From JBEVMS01 sp040508515 (GTDB lineage Bacteria; Pseudomonadota; Gammaproteobacteria; Xanthomonadales; Rhodanobacteraceae): a DNA stretch of 13,662 bases. The notes below the pieces were generated by a model. That model did not search any database. It saw only the letters and a list, made by a program, of their open reading frames with translations, and was not told the origin of the DNA. The stretch lies in contig JBEVMS010000150.1 of assembly GCA_040508515.1 (NCBI GenBank), positions 1 to 13,662 of the forward strand, given 5' to 3'. This document shows, piece by piece, positions 7,109-13,662 of the stretch. The translations under genes and the position numbers were made by a program. The first letter of the stretch is position 1, and each line of letters starts with the position of its first letter.

Positions 7109-7130
7109 GCAGCCGCAGGAGCGCGCCTGA

Positions 7131-8162
7131 ATGGTCGCCTCTAACACGGGGCGCGGTTGGCGCCGCGGGTGGTGGTTGCTGTCGCTGGGTTTGATGGCGC
7201 TGCTCGCGCTGGGTCCGCGGGTGCATCCGACGGCGTTGCAGGTGCGGATGCCGACGGTGCCGCAACAGCCAGCCGCGCTGGCTGCTTACGTCGACACGGC
7301 CGAACGCCAGGCCGGGCCGCTGCGCCCGGATGCGCAGGCGCGCATCGTCTGGGCCGATCCGGCGCATCCGCAGCGCACCGGCTGCGCGATCGTCTACATC
7401 CACGGCTTCGGCGCCAGCCAGGGCGAGGGCGCGCCGGTGCATCGCGAGCTGGCGCATGACTTCGGCTGCAACCTCTATCTGGCGCGCTTGCCCGGCCACG
7501 GCCTGGTCGCGCCCGATGCGATGGCCGGACTGACCGCGCAGACGTTGCTGGATGGCGCCGCGCGCGCGCTGGCGATCGGCCATGCACTGGGCGACAAGGT
7601 GATCGTGATCGGCACCTCGATGGGCGGCACGCTGGCGGTGCAACTGGCTGCGCTGGCGCCGCAGCAAGTCGATGCGCTGGTGTTGTGGTCGCCACTGGTG
7701 CGCGAACGCAACGACGCGCTGCGCCCGCTGCTGTGGCCGTGGGGCGCGACGTATCTGCGTTACGCGGTCAACCACGGCAGCGTGCTGATGAAAGGCGATC
7801 CGGTGTCGAATGCCTGGGCAACGTACACTCATATGGACGGCTATACGTCTTTAGTGAATCTTACCCGTGGCAGCATGACGCCGGCACGCTATGCGCGCAT
7901 CCACGCGCCGGTTTTTCTGGGCTATTACTACAAGGACGAAACGCATCAGGACCCGACCGTCTCGGTGGCCGCGATGCGTTCGATGCTGGCGAGCTTCGGT
8001 ACACCCGCCGCGCTGCGTGTCGAGCGCGCCTTCCCCGACGCCGGCGCGCACGTGATCGCCTCGCCGCTGCGCTCGGCCGCCAGCGAACAGGTTCGCCGGG
8101 CCACCGACGATTTCCTGCTGCGGCTGTCGCCGCTCCCGCGCGGCAGCGCGCAGGCGCCGTAA
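7131..8162 (+). CDS. membrane-anchored alpha/beta hydrolase (lipase/esterase type)
   Basis: A 343-residue serine hydrolase. The N-terminus (RRGWWLLSLGLMALLALG, about 11-28) is an uncleaved signal anchor, so the catalytic domain probably faces the periplasm. HGFGAS (91-96) is the oxyanion-hole turn, GTSMGG (161-166) holds the nucleophile S163, KDETHQD holds the likely catalytic Asp (D269 or D274), and GAHV holds the catalytic H307. The arrangement resembles monoacylglycerol lipase/carboxylesterase enzymes (hydrolase_4 type), but the substrate cannot be fixed. The start ATG has AGGAG 9 bases upstream. The gene is divergent from the nag operon and lies ahead of TBDR1 on the same strand with a 189-bp gap, so it is probably a separate unit. 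A role in cleaving acyl esters from an imported substrate is an inference from position. Confidence 0.85.
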   Translation: MVASNTGRGWRRGWWLLSLGLMALLALGPRVHPTALQVRMPTVPQQPAALAAYVDTAERQAGPLRPDAQARIVWADPAHPQRTGCAIVYIHGFGASQGEGAPVHRELAHDFGCNLYLARLPGHGLVAPDAMAGLTAQTLLDGAARALAIGHALGDKVIVIGTSMGGTLAVQLAALAPQQVDALVLWSPLVRERNDALRPLLWPWGATYLRYAVNHGSVLMKGDPVSNAWATYTHMDGYTSLVNLTRGSMTPARYARIHAPVFLGYYYKDETHQDPTVSVAAMRSMLASFGTPAALRVERAFPDAGAHVIASPLRSAASEQVRRATDDFLLRLSPLPRGSAQAP

Positions 8163-8202
8163 GCGGCGCCAACGGGCCTGGACCCCGAACACGGGCGGGT
8201 TC

Positions 8203-8246
8203 GCGAATTAATAGCGACACGCGCCGCATTAATTTGCGACTGCCAC
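8203..8246 (+). promoter_or_regulatory. 11-bp-phased repeat block upstream of TBDR1
   Basis: Four consecutive 11-bp units start at 8203, 8214, 8225 and 8236. Units 1, 2 and 4 begin with GCGA and unit 3 with CGCA. Units 1 and 3 continue with the A/T tracts ATTAATA and TTAATTT. Equivalently, ATTAAT occurs at 8207 and 8228, 21 bp apart. Phasing close to one helical turn is typical of tandem activator sites such as PhoB boxes, but the units match the PhoB heptamer CTGTCAT poorly. The block lies about 105 bp before the TBDR1 start, a suitable distance for an activator. The regulator is unknown. Confidence 0.4.
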
Positions 8247-8351
8247 CGTGCGGTAAACGCAATTTCATATTTTATTAGCAAGATCATTCGCTTCTCGCGT
8301 CCGCCATGACGCTCCATGCCATCAGCGGTCCCGCCGCCGGAGAAGCTTTCG

Positions 8352-10685
8352 ATGATTTCCAAGACCTTGCTGGCGAGTGCGCTGACGCTCGCCTTGAGTG
8401 GCCTGGCGTATGCCGACACCAGCGCGCCTGGCGCGACCGATGCCGTCACCACGCCGGCTGCCACCACGCCCGAGGCGCAGCGGGCGCAAGCCAAGGACAT
8501 GGATGCGATCTCGGTGATCGGGCAGGGCGAAACCCGCCAGGTGCAGCGCATCACCGCCAAGGACGTGCAGGTGCTGCCGCCGGGCACCAGCATCCAGAAA
8601 GTGCTCAACCGCATGCCCGGCGTCAACGTGCAGTCCAACGATGCTTTCGGTGCCAATGAAGAATCGCAGTCGATCAGTTTGCGTGGCTTCAACACCACCC
8701 GCCTGGGTTACACCCTGGACGGCTTGCCGTTGGGCGACAACGCCTACGGCAACTACAACGGCCTCAACATCAGCCGCGCGCTGATCGCCGAAAACTTCGG
8801 CGGCGCCGAACTGGCGGAAGGCATCGGTGGCCTCGGCACCGCCTCGACCAGCAACCTGGGCGGCTCGATCCAGTACAGCTCCAGCGATCCGGCCACCACC
8901 GCCGGCGGGCACGTTGCGCAGACCTTCGGCTCGGACCAGAACCGGCGCACCTATGTGCGGCTGGATACCGGCGACTACAAGGGTTTTTCGATGTATTTGT
9001 CCGGCGTGCGCGCGACCGCCGACATGTGGGCGCCGCCGAGTTCGCCGACCACCACCAAGCAGTTCAACGGCAAGGCGGTCTACGACTTCACCGGCGGGCG
9101 CATCACCGCCTTCGCCGACACCTCGCGCACCTCGCAGGCGGACTACGCGTACCTGTCCAAGAGCGGCATGGCGCGCGGGCTGGGTTGGGACTGGAACCTC
9201 TACGCGCCGGATTGGCAGCGCGCGCTGGCCGCGGCCTACTGCGCGCCGGCCACCTTCAGCGCCGCGCAATGCGGTTACTCCGGCGGGGTCAACAACATCG
9301 ACGATGCCTATTACCTGAGCCGCGCGTTGCGCACGGATGATCTGTACTACCTGGCCGGGGATTTTTTCCCCAGCGACACGATCACCGTGCATACCCAGGT
9401 CTACCACCATGAGGACGCCGGGCAGGGCCATTGGTGGGCACCGGGCCAGCCGTCCTACCCGGGCACGCCCGCGGCGATTCCGATTTCGATCCGCTCGACC
9501 AATTACACCATCGACCGCAGCGGCGCGATCGCCTCGCTGGCCTGGGAAATCGGTGGCCACCATCTGGAAGGCGGGTTCTGGTACGAGCACAACGATCACC
9601 ACGTCGAGCGCAATTTCTATTACATCAGCGGGCCGATCAGCGACGACACGTTTCTCTCCGATCCCAACCGTCGCCTGTTCGCGCAGGACTACCTGATCAT
9701 CACCCGGCAGCTCTATTTGCAAGACAGTTTCAAGCTGCTGGACGACCGGCTGAGTGTGGACGTGGGCGTGAAGAGTCCGCACACCAGCATGCGCGCGCAG
9801 GAAGTGCCGGGGCTGGCGGTCGAGGCCCCGGTGGCCAACGGCCGGTTGGATGCGGGCAAGGCCTTGCTGCCGCAGGTGGGCGTCGGCTACCAGCTCGGTG
9901 GCGGGCAGGAGCTGTTCGCTTCCTACGCCGAAAACATCGCCGCGTTCCAGGGCGGCGGTGCCAGCGGTCCGCTGCTGGTGTCGCAGAGCGCCTACGACGC
10001 CACCGCGGGCAAGCTCAAGCCCGAAAAGTCACGCACGCTCGAAGGCGGCTATCGCATCGCGCAGTCGCAGTTCGAGGCCTCCGCCGCGGTCTACAACGTC
10101 ACGTTCGACAACCGGCTGCTCTCGCTCAACCCCTGCACGAGCATCCAGTCGGGCACCACGCCGGCGTGCACCACGCGTTTCTACAACGTGGGCTCGGTGT
10201 CCAGCCACGGCGCCGAGTTCACCTTTATCTGGAAGCCGATGGCGCATTTCCAGTGGTACAACTCCGCCTCGTTCAACCGTTCCACCTACGACAACAACTA
10301 TGTGCAGAACGGCGTGCTGGTGCCGACCCGCGGCAAGGTCACGGTGGATACGCCCAACACGTTGTTCGCCAGCGAAATCAGCTGGACGTCCGGACCGTGG
10401 AACCTCAGCCTGCGCGGCAAGTACACCGGTCGACGCTTTTACACCTACACCAACGACCAGGGCTTCGGCGGCTTCACCGCGTTCGACTTCGGCGCCGGCT
10501 ACGACTTCGGCGCGGTGTCGTTCGCCAAGGACGTGCGCTTGTCGCTCAACATCACCAACCTCACCGACAAGCGCTACGCCTCCAACCTCAGCGCGTTCAC
10601 CAACAGCGATCCGCTGGGTACCGCACTGGCTTTTCATGCCAGCGCGCCGCGGCAGAGCTTCCTTACGGTGGATGTATTGTTCTGA
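8352..10685 (+). CDS. TonB-dependent outer-membrane receptor (TBDR1)
   Basis: A 777-residue outer-membrane receptor for energy-dependent import of a large or scarce substrate. It has a signal peptide (ISKTLLASALTLALSGLAYA, cleavage after AYA), a TonB-box-like segment DAISVIG (about 51-57), then a plug domain with VLNRMPGVNV, SISLRGFNTTRLGYTLDGLPLGD and LGTASTSNLGGSIQY, and a long 22-strand-type barrel ending in FLTVDVLF with the usual terminal Phe. Two close cysteine pairs (C297/C307 and C595/C606) probably form disulfides in surface loops. A loop segment GQGHWWAPGQPSYPG is rich in aromatics. The start at 8352 is chosen for GGAGAAG 9 bases upstream and a clean signal peptide; an ATG 36 bases earlier is less likely. 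It is collinear with TBDR2 along its whole visible length. glpQ follows after 84 bp on the same strand and may be co-transcribed. The ligand is unknown. Confidence 0.93.
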   Translation: MISKTLLASALTLALSGLAYADTSAPGATDAVTTPAATTPEAQRAQAKDMDAISVIGQGETRQVQRITAKDVQVLPPGTSIQKVLNRMPGVNVQSNDAFGANEESQSISLRGFNTTRLGYTLDGLPLGDNAYGNYNGLNISRALIAENFGGAELAEGIGGLGTASTSNLGGSIQYSSSDPATTAGGHVAQTFGSDQNRRTYVRLDTGDYKGFSMYLSGVRATADMWAPPSSPTTTKQFNGKAVYDFTGGRITAFADTSRTSQADYAYLSKSGMARGLGWDWNLYAPDWQRALAAAYCAPATFSAAQCGYSGGVNNIDDAYYLSRALRTDDLYYLAGDFFPSDTITVHTQVYHHEDAGQGHWWAPGQPSYPGTPAAIPISIRSTNYTIDRSGAIASLAWEIGGHHLEGGFWYEHNDHHVERNFYYISGPISDDTFLSDPNRRLFAQDYLIITRQLYLQDSFKLLDDRLSVDVGVKSPHTSMRAQEVPGLAVEAPVANGRLDAGKALLPQVGVGYQLGGGQELFASYAENIAAFQGGGASGPLLVSQSAYDATAGKLKPEKSRTLEGGYRIAQSQFEASAAVYNVTFDNRLLSLNPCTSIQSGTTPACTTRFYNVGSVSSHGAEFTFIWKPMAHFQWYNSASFNRSTYDNNYVQNGVLVPTRGKVTVDTPNTLFASEISWTSGPWNLSLRGKYTGRRFYTYTNDQGFGGFTAFDFGAGYDFGAVSFAKDVRLSLNITNLTDKRYASNLSAFTNSDPLGTALAFHASAPRQSFLTVDVLF

Positions 10686-10757
10686 GCGCTCGGTCCAGGC
10701 GGCGTTCGATCCCGTGTTTACGTTCGCGCGCGCCCATCACGGTGCACGTTTTTCGCC

Positions 10758-10764
10758 AAGGTGG
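10758..10764 (+). promoter_or_regulatory. Shine-Dalgarno that fixes the glpQ start
   Basis: AAGGTGG differs from the ideal AAGGAGG by one base and ends 5 bases before the ATG at 10770. This decides for that ATG over the in-frame GTG at 10761, which lies inside the element itself. Confidence 0.75.
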
Positions 10765-10769
10765 TTTGC

Positions 10770-11870
10770 ATGAAAACGCTATGCTTGCGGCTGACGCTGA
10801 TCGCCGCTGGATTACTGGGTATGTCCGAAACCGTTCTCGCCGCCTCGTCGCCGCTGGCCGCCCAGGTGCGGGTGATCGGCCACCGCGGCGCCAGCGCGTT
10901 GCGCCCGGAGCACACGCTGGCCTCTTACGCCAAGGCGATCGCCGATGGCGCCGATTTCGTCGAGCCGGATCTGGTTTCCAGTAAAGACGGCTATCTGGTG
11001 ATTCGTCACGAGAACGAGATCGGCGCCACCACCGACGTGGCCGAGCATCCGGAATTCGCCGGCCGCAAGGCCACCAAAACGATCGACGGCCACGCGATCA
11101 CCGGCTGGTTCACCGAAGATTTCACCCTGGCTGAACTGAAAACCCTGCGCGCGCGCGAACGCCTGCCGCAACTGCGCAGCACGCAGTACGACGGTCAGTT
11201 CCAGTTGCTCACGCTGGACGAGATGATCGATTTCGTCGCCGCCGAGTCGGTCACGCGCGGACGTCTGATCGGAATCATTCCGGAGATCAAGCACGGCACC
11301 TATTTCGCCGCGCTGGGTCTGCCGATGGAGGACAAACTGCTGGCCACGCTGGCAGCGCATGCGCATACGCGCACGGCGCCGGTGGAGATCCAGTCGTTCG
11401 AGGTCGGCAATCTCAAATACCTGCGTAGCAAGTTGGGCAAGGCCCATCCGAATATCCGTCTGTTGCAACTGATGGATGAAGGCGCCGAACAACCCGGCGA
11501 CGTGCTGGCCGCGCACGGCACGCTGACCTATGCGCAGATGATGACGCCGGCGGGGCTGAAGACGATCGCCGGCTACGCCGACGCAATCGGTCCGAACATC
11601 CGCGCGATCATTCCGCTTGCCGCCGACGGCAGTCTGGGCCGGCCCAGCGCGCTGGTGCACGATGCGCACGCGGTGGGGCTGGAACTGCACCCCTACACGT
11701 TCCGTCCGGAGAACTATTTCCAGCCGAAGAATCTGTGGCTGGGCAGCGATCCGAAAACCTTCAACGAGGCGGGCTCCATCGCCGAGATCCGCGCCTATTT
11801 GGACGCTGGCATCGATGCGTTTTTCACCGACGATCCGGCCTTGGGCCGCAAGGCTTTGGACGCACGCTGA
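10770..11870 (+). CDS. glpQ: periplasmic glycerophosphodiester phosphodiesterase (GlpQ type)
   Basis: A 366-residue exported enzyme that hydrolyses glycerophosphodiesters (deacylated phospholipids such as glycerophosphocholine, or related head-group compounds) to sn-glycerol-3-phosphate and an alcohol. A signal peptide (residues 1-25, ending TVLA/AS) sends it to the periplasm. The TIM-barrel GDPD signature is complete: GHRGASALRPEHTL gives catalytic H38 and R39, VEPD gives metal ligands E65 and D67, and VIRHE gives catalytic H80. IPEIKHGTYF holds the next conserved Glu and Lys, and the C-terminus GIDAFFTDDPALG is the usual final strand. The length is close to E. coli GlpQ (358). It sits between two paralogous TonB receptors, which suggests that its substrate, or a larger conjugate of it, enters through them. 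Members of this family are often phosphate-regulated, but no clear Pho box is visible here. Confidence 0.93.
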   Translation: MKTLCLRLTLIAAGLLGMSETVLAASSPLAAQVRVIGHRGASALRPEHTLASYAKAIADGADFVEPDLVSSKDGYLVIRHENEIGATTDVAEHPEFAGRKATKTIDGHAITGWFTEDFTLAELKTLRARERLPQLRSTQYDGQFQLLTLDEMIDFVAAESVTRGRLIGIIPEIKHGTYFAALGLPMEDKLLATLAAHAHTRTAPVEIQSFEVGNLKYLRSKLGKAHPNIRLLQLMDEGAEQPGDVLAAHGTLTYAQMMTPAGLKTIAGYADAIGPNIRAIIPLAADGSLGRPSALVHDAHAVGLELHPYTFRPENYFQPKNLWLGSDPKTFNEAGSIAEIRAYLDAGIDAFFTDDPALGRKALDAR

Positions 11871-11933
11871 GAGGTGTCGCGCGCGTGCAAAATCCTGCGA
11901 CCCCACGAAGCATAATGGGATAGGCATGGCTAT

Positions 11934-11945
11934 TTAGCCGGCTAA
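11934..11945. promoter_or_regulatory. 12-bp perfect palindrome upstream of TBDR2
   Basis: TTAGCCGGCTAA is fully self-complementary and centred on CCGG, 64 bp after the glpQ stop and about 140 bp before the TBDR2 start. This size and place suit a dimeric repressor or activator. No specific regulator is recognised. Confidence 0.35.
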
Positions 11946-11963
11946 CGACAGATGCCATCCGAT

Positions 11964-11981
11964 TGTAAAAATCGTTTCACA
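11964..11981. promoter_or_regulatory. operator-like inverted repeat upstream of TBDR2
   Basis: The two arms TGTAAAA and TTTCACA form an 18-base inverted repeat TGTnAAA-N4-TTTnACA, with six paired bases per arm and central ATCG. It overlaps a second small repeat, CGATT/AATCG, at 11960-11974. It lies in the only A/T-rich part of the glpQ-TBDR2 gap, where a promoter is expected. It resembles a generic helix-turn-helix operator. It does not match the NagR consensus for GlcNAc regulation as I know it, and it matches a Pho box only weakly. Confidence 0.4.
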
Positions 11982-12012
11982 AAGGACCAACACACTGGGG
12001 CGATCCACCCCT

Positions 12013-12028
12013 AGCAGTCCGTACTGCT
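12013..12028 (+). other. leader hairpin 1 of TBDR2
   Basis: AGCAGT/ACTGCT is a perfect 6-bp stem with a CCGT tetraloop. It lies 12 bases before a larger hairpin in the region between glpQ and TBDR2, probably inside the 5' untranslated region of TBDR2. Confidence 0.35.
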
Positions 12029-12039
12029 CTCGCTCATAA

Positions 12040-12068
12040 CCTAGCCCGTGTCCACAGACGGGGTTAGG
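12040..12068 (+). other. leader hairpin 2, directly before the TBDR2 ribosome binding site
   Basis: CCTAGCCC pairs with GGGTTAGG (8 bp, one G-T pair), and with one bulged G the stem can gain two more pairs. It ends 5 bases before AAGGA (12074-12078), which is the TBDR2 Shine-Dalgarno. Only three T follow, so it is a poor terminator for glpQ. Its position suggests mRNA protection, attenuation or control of ribosome access. Confidence 0.45.
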
Positions 12069-12084
12069 GATTTAAGGATCGCTC

Positions 12085-13662
12085 ATGTCTTCTGGTAAGC
12101 ATTCCGTGCATCGCACCACCTTGGCGCTGGCATTGGCCTGTGCGCTTTATGGCGGCAACGCGTTGGCGGCGTCCGACTCCTCCGCCACGTCCACGGACGC
12201 TGCTACGCCGATGCCGGCCGCAGCGGCCGATGCCAACAACGCCAAGCAATTGCAGGCGGTTTCGGTCATCGCGCCCGGACAGACGTTGCAGGTGCAGACC
12301 GTGGGTGCGCAGGAAATCAAACAGCAGGCGCCGGGCACCAGCGCGCTGAAGGTGCTGGCCCAGTTGCCGGGCGTGCAGTTCCAGTCGTCCGATCCCTGGG
12401 GCTCCTACGAGTGGTCGACCGAGGTCACCTTGCACGGCTTCGATCAGAGCCGCCTGGGCTTCACCCTGGATGGCATCCCGCTGGGCAATATGAGCTATGG
12501 CGTCGGCACCGGCTTGCAGGTGACCCGTGCGATCACCACCGAGAACATCAGCCGGGTTGAACTGGCGCAGGGCGCCGGTGCGCTGGGTACCGCGTCCAAC
12601 ACCAACCTGGGCGGCACCATTCAGTACTTCTCGGCTGACCCGGACATGCAGGCGGGCGTGCGTATCAACCAGGTGCTGGGTTCGGATTCGACCCACCGCA
12701 CCTATGTGCGTGCCGACACCGGCGACTACCACGGCTTCTCGATGTATGCCTCCTACGCCTCGGCCGATACCGACAAGTGGAAGGGCTTTGGCGATCAGAA
12801 ATCCAACCAGGCCAACCTCAAGGCGGTGTATCAGTGGGGCGATGGCAACCGCATCAGCCTGTTCCTGGATAGCTCCAAGCGCAAAGAATACGATTACATG
12901 GACTTGTCGCTGGCCAGCCAGAAAGCGCTCGGCTGGAACTTCGACTACCTGCAGCCGAACTGGAATGAGGCGGTGCAGATCGCCAATGCGTACAACGCCA
13001 GCGGTTCGGCATCCATGGGCAACTACCCGGCCTCGTTGAACGCGCTGCCGGCCGGCTACGACAAGGCCGACGCCACCTATTACGCGGGCGGCGGCATCCG
13101 CAAGGACAATCTGGCCGGTCTTTCTGGCGCGTTCAACCTCGGTGCGGCCACCTTGAACCTGGGCACCTACTACCACGCCGACCGCGGCGAAGGTCAGTGG
13201 GCCACGCCGTATCAGGCCTCATCGGCGACGGTGCCGATCTCGATGCGCACCACCGACTACGGCCTGGACCGCTACGGCGTCACCGGTTCGTTGCAGTTCT
13301 CGCTGGGCAACAACGACATCGAGCTGGGCGTGTGGGGCGAAAACGCCAGCACTAACCAGGAACGCAACTACTTTTACTTGAACGGCCCGTACACCAACCT
13401 GGTCAACTTCTACAGCAGCGACGAGCCTTTCCTGCGCGGCTTCCTGCAGCATTACCAGACCGATACCCGGATGGCCTATGCCCAGGACACGCTGCATTTC
13501 CTGGACGACCGCCTGACGGTCAATGTGGGCGCCAAGTCGCTGAGCACCGATGTCAACTCGCAGTCGCTGGTAGCCACCACGGCCTTCGCGCAAGGCAATA
13601 TCAAGGCCAAAAAGGGTTTTCTGCCGCAGGTGGGCGCCGACTACAAGCTTGATGACTATCAG
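12085..13662 (+). CDS. TonB-dependent outer-membrane receptor (TBDR2), 3' end outside window
   Basis: 526 residues are visible and the frame runs off the window; by comparison with TBDR1 roughly a third is missing. A signal peptide ends near NALA (residue 28), a TonB-box-like QAVSVIA lies at about 57-63, and the plug domain has VLAQLPGVQFQ, LHGFDQSRLGFTLDGIPLGN and LGTASNTNLGGTIQY. The barrel portion continues with QERNYFYLNGPY and LHFLDDRLTVNVGAKS. Nearly every segment has a counterpart in TBDR1, so the two are paralogs, probably from an old tandem duplication around glpQ. Both cysteine pairs of TBDR1 lie in loops; the first is absent here and the second region is not visible. The start ATG has AAGGA 6 bases upstream. 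The leader contains two inverted repeats and two hairpins, so it probably has its own promoter. The ligand is unknown. Confidence 0.93.
   Translation, partial: MSSGKHSVHRTTLALALACALYGGNALAASDSSATSTDAATPMPAAAADANNAKQLQAVSVIAPGQTLQVQTVGAQEIKQQAPGTSALKVLAQLPGVQFQSSDPWGSYEWSTEVTLHGFDQSRLGFTLDGIPLGNMSYGVGTGLQVTRAITTENISRVELAQGAGALGTASNTNLGGTIQYFSADPDMQAGVRINQVLGSDSTHRTYVRADTGDYHGFSMYASYASADTDKWKGFGDQKSNQANLKAVYQWGDGNRISLFLDSSKRKEYDYMDLSLASQKALGWNFDYLQPNWNEAVQIANAYNASGSASMGNYPASLNALPAGYDKADATYYAGGGIRKDNLAGLSGAFNLGAATLNLGTYYHADRGEGQWATPYQASSATVPISMRTTDYGLDRYGVTGSLQFSLGNNDIELGVWGENASTNQERNYFYLNGPYTNLVNFYSSDEPFLRGFLQHYQTDTRMAYAQDTLHFLDDRLTVNVGAKSLSTDVNSQSLVATTAFAQGNIKAKKGFLPQVGADYKLDDYQ

Noticed and set aside
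8261..8290. Fur box in the A/T-rich stretch before TBDR1
   Set aside because: No GATAAT-type repeat with proper spacing was found, so iron control is not supported.
8322..9782. 486-codon minus-strand frame opposite TBDR1
   Set aside because: Long only because high GC removes stop codons; its composition is that of a shadow frame and the sense strand encodes a complete TonB receptor.
11862..11888. GCACGC/GCGTGC stem around the glpQ stop codon as a terminator
   Set aside because: Short stem, 15-base loop, overlaps the stop codon and is followed by A's rather than T's on the coding strand.
10812..11927. 371-codon minus-strand frame opposite glpQ
   Set aside because: Antisense of a complete GDPD with all catalytic residues; no independent evidence.
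11963..11980. Pho box before TBDR2
   Set aside because: The two 7-base units TTGTAAA and GTTTCAC match CTGTCAT at only four positions each, too weak to call.

Overview
The window is GC-rich and gene-dense and looks like a chromosome segment of a gammaproteobacterium of the Xanthomonadales (Xanthomonas or a close relative). Three things point there: the first gene agrees residue for residue with the active-site region and spacing of the Xanthomonas citri alpha-amino acid ester hydrolase, the GlcNAc genes are of the nagB-II/nagA type, and there are two large TonB-dependent receptors with C-terminal Phe-type barrels. The genus is an inference. No rRNA, tRNA, CRISPR array, insertion sequence or phage gene was seen.

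Left third (1-4610). The 3' two thirds of an alpha-amino acid ester hydrolase gene (2-1213) ends in a stem-loop. Next is a ZIP-family metal transporter (1368-2117) whose upstream region carries a near-consensus Zur operator (GTTATA-T-TATAAC). On the minus strand, converging on it, lie a small exported protein of unknown function (2125-2430), a flavin-reductase-like protein (2602-3528) and a class I SAM methyltransferase (3530-4159). The last two are coupled by TGAGATG and form an unassigned two-gene operon. About 450 bp (4160-4610) then holds no convincing gene.

Middle (4611-8162). A minus-strand amino-sugar operon contains nagB-II (glucosamine-6-phosphate deaminase, SIS type) and nagA (GlcNAc-6-phosphate deacetylase), overlapping at TGATG. 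Together they turn GlcNAc-6-P into fructose-6-P, acetate and ammonia. A 41-codon membrane-peptide ORF precedes nagB-II and overlaps its GTG start by GTGA. Divergent from this is a membrane-anchored alpha/beta hydrolase (lipase/esterase type). No GlcNAc kinase, inner-membrane transporter or regulator lies in the window.

Right part (8163-13662). Two paralogous TonB-dependent receptors flank a periplasmic glycerophosphodiester phosphodiesterase (glpQ-like): TBDR1 (8352-10685), glpQ (10770-11870), TBDR2 (12085 to beyond the window). The likely logic is outer-membrane import of a phosphodiester or its conjugate, periplasmic cleavage by GlpQ to glycerol-3-phosphate, and possibly use of an attached amino sugar or acyl group by the neighbouring nag and hydrolase genes. 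The last step is a hypothesis. Upstream of TBDR1 lie sequence units phased at 11 bp, and upstream of TBDR2 there are two operator-like inverted repeats and two hairpins. These suggest separate regulation of the two receptors.
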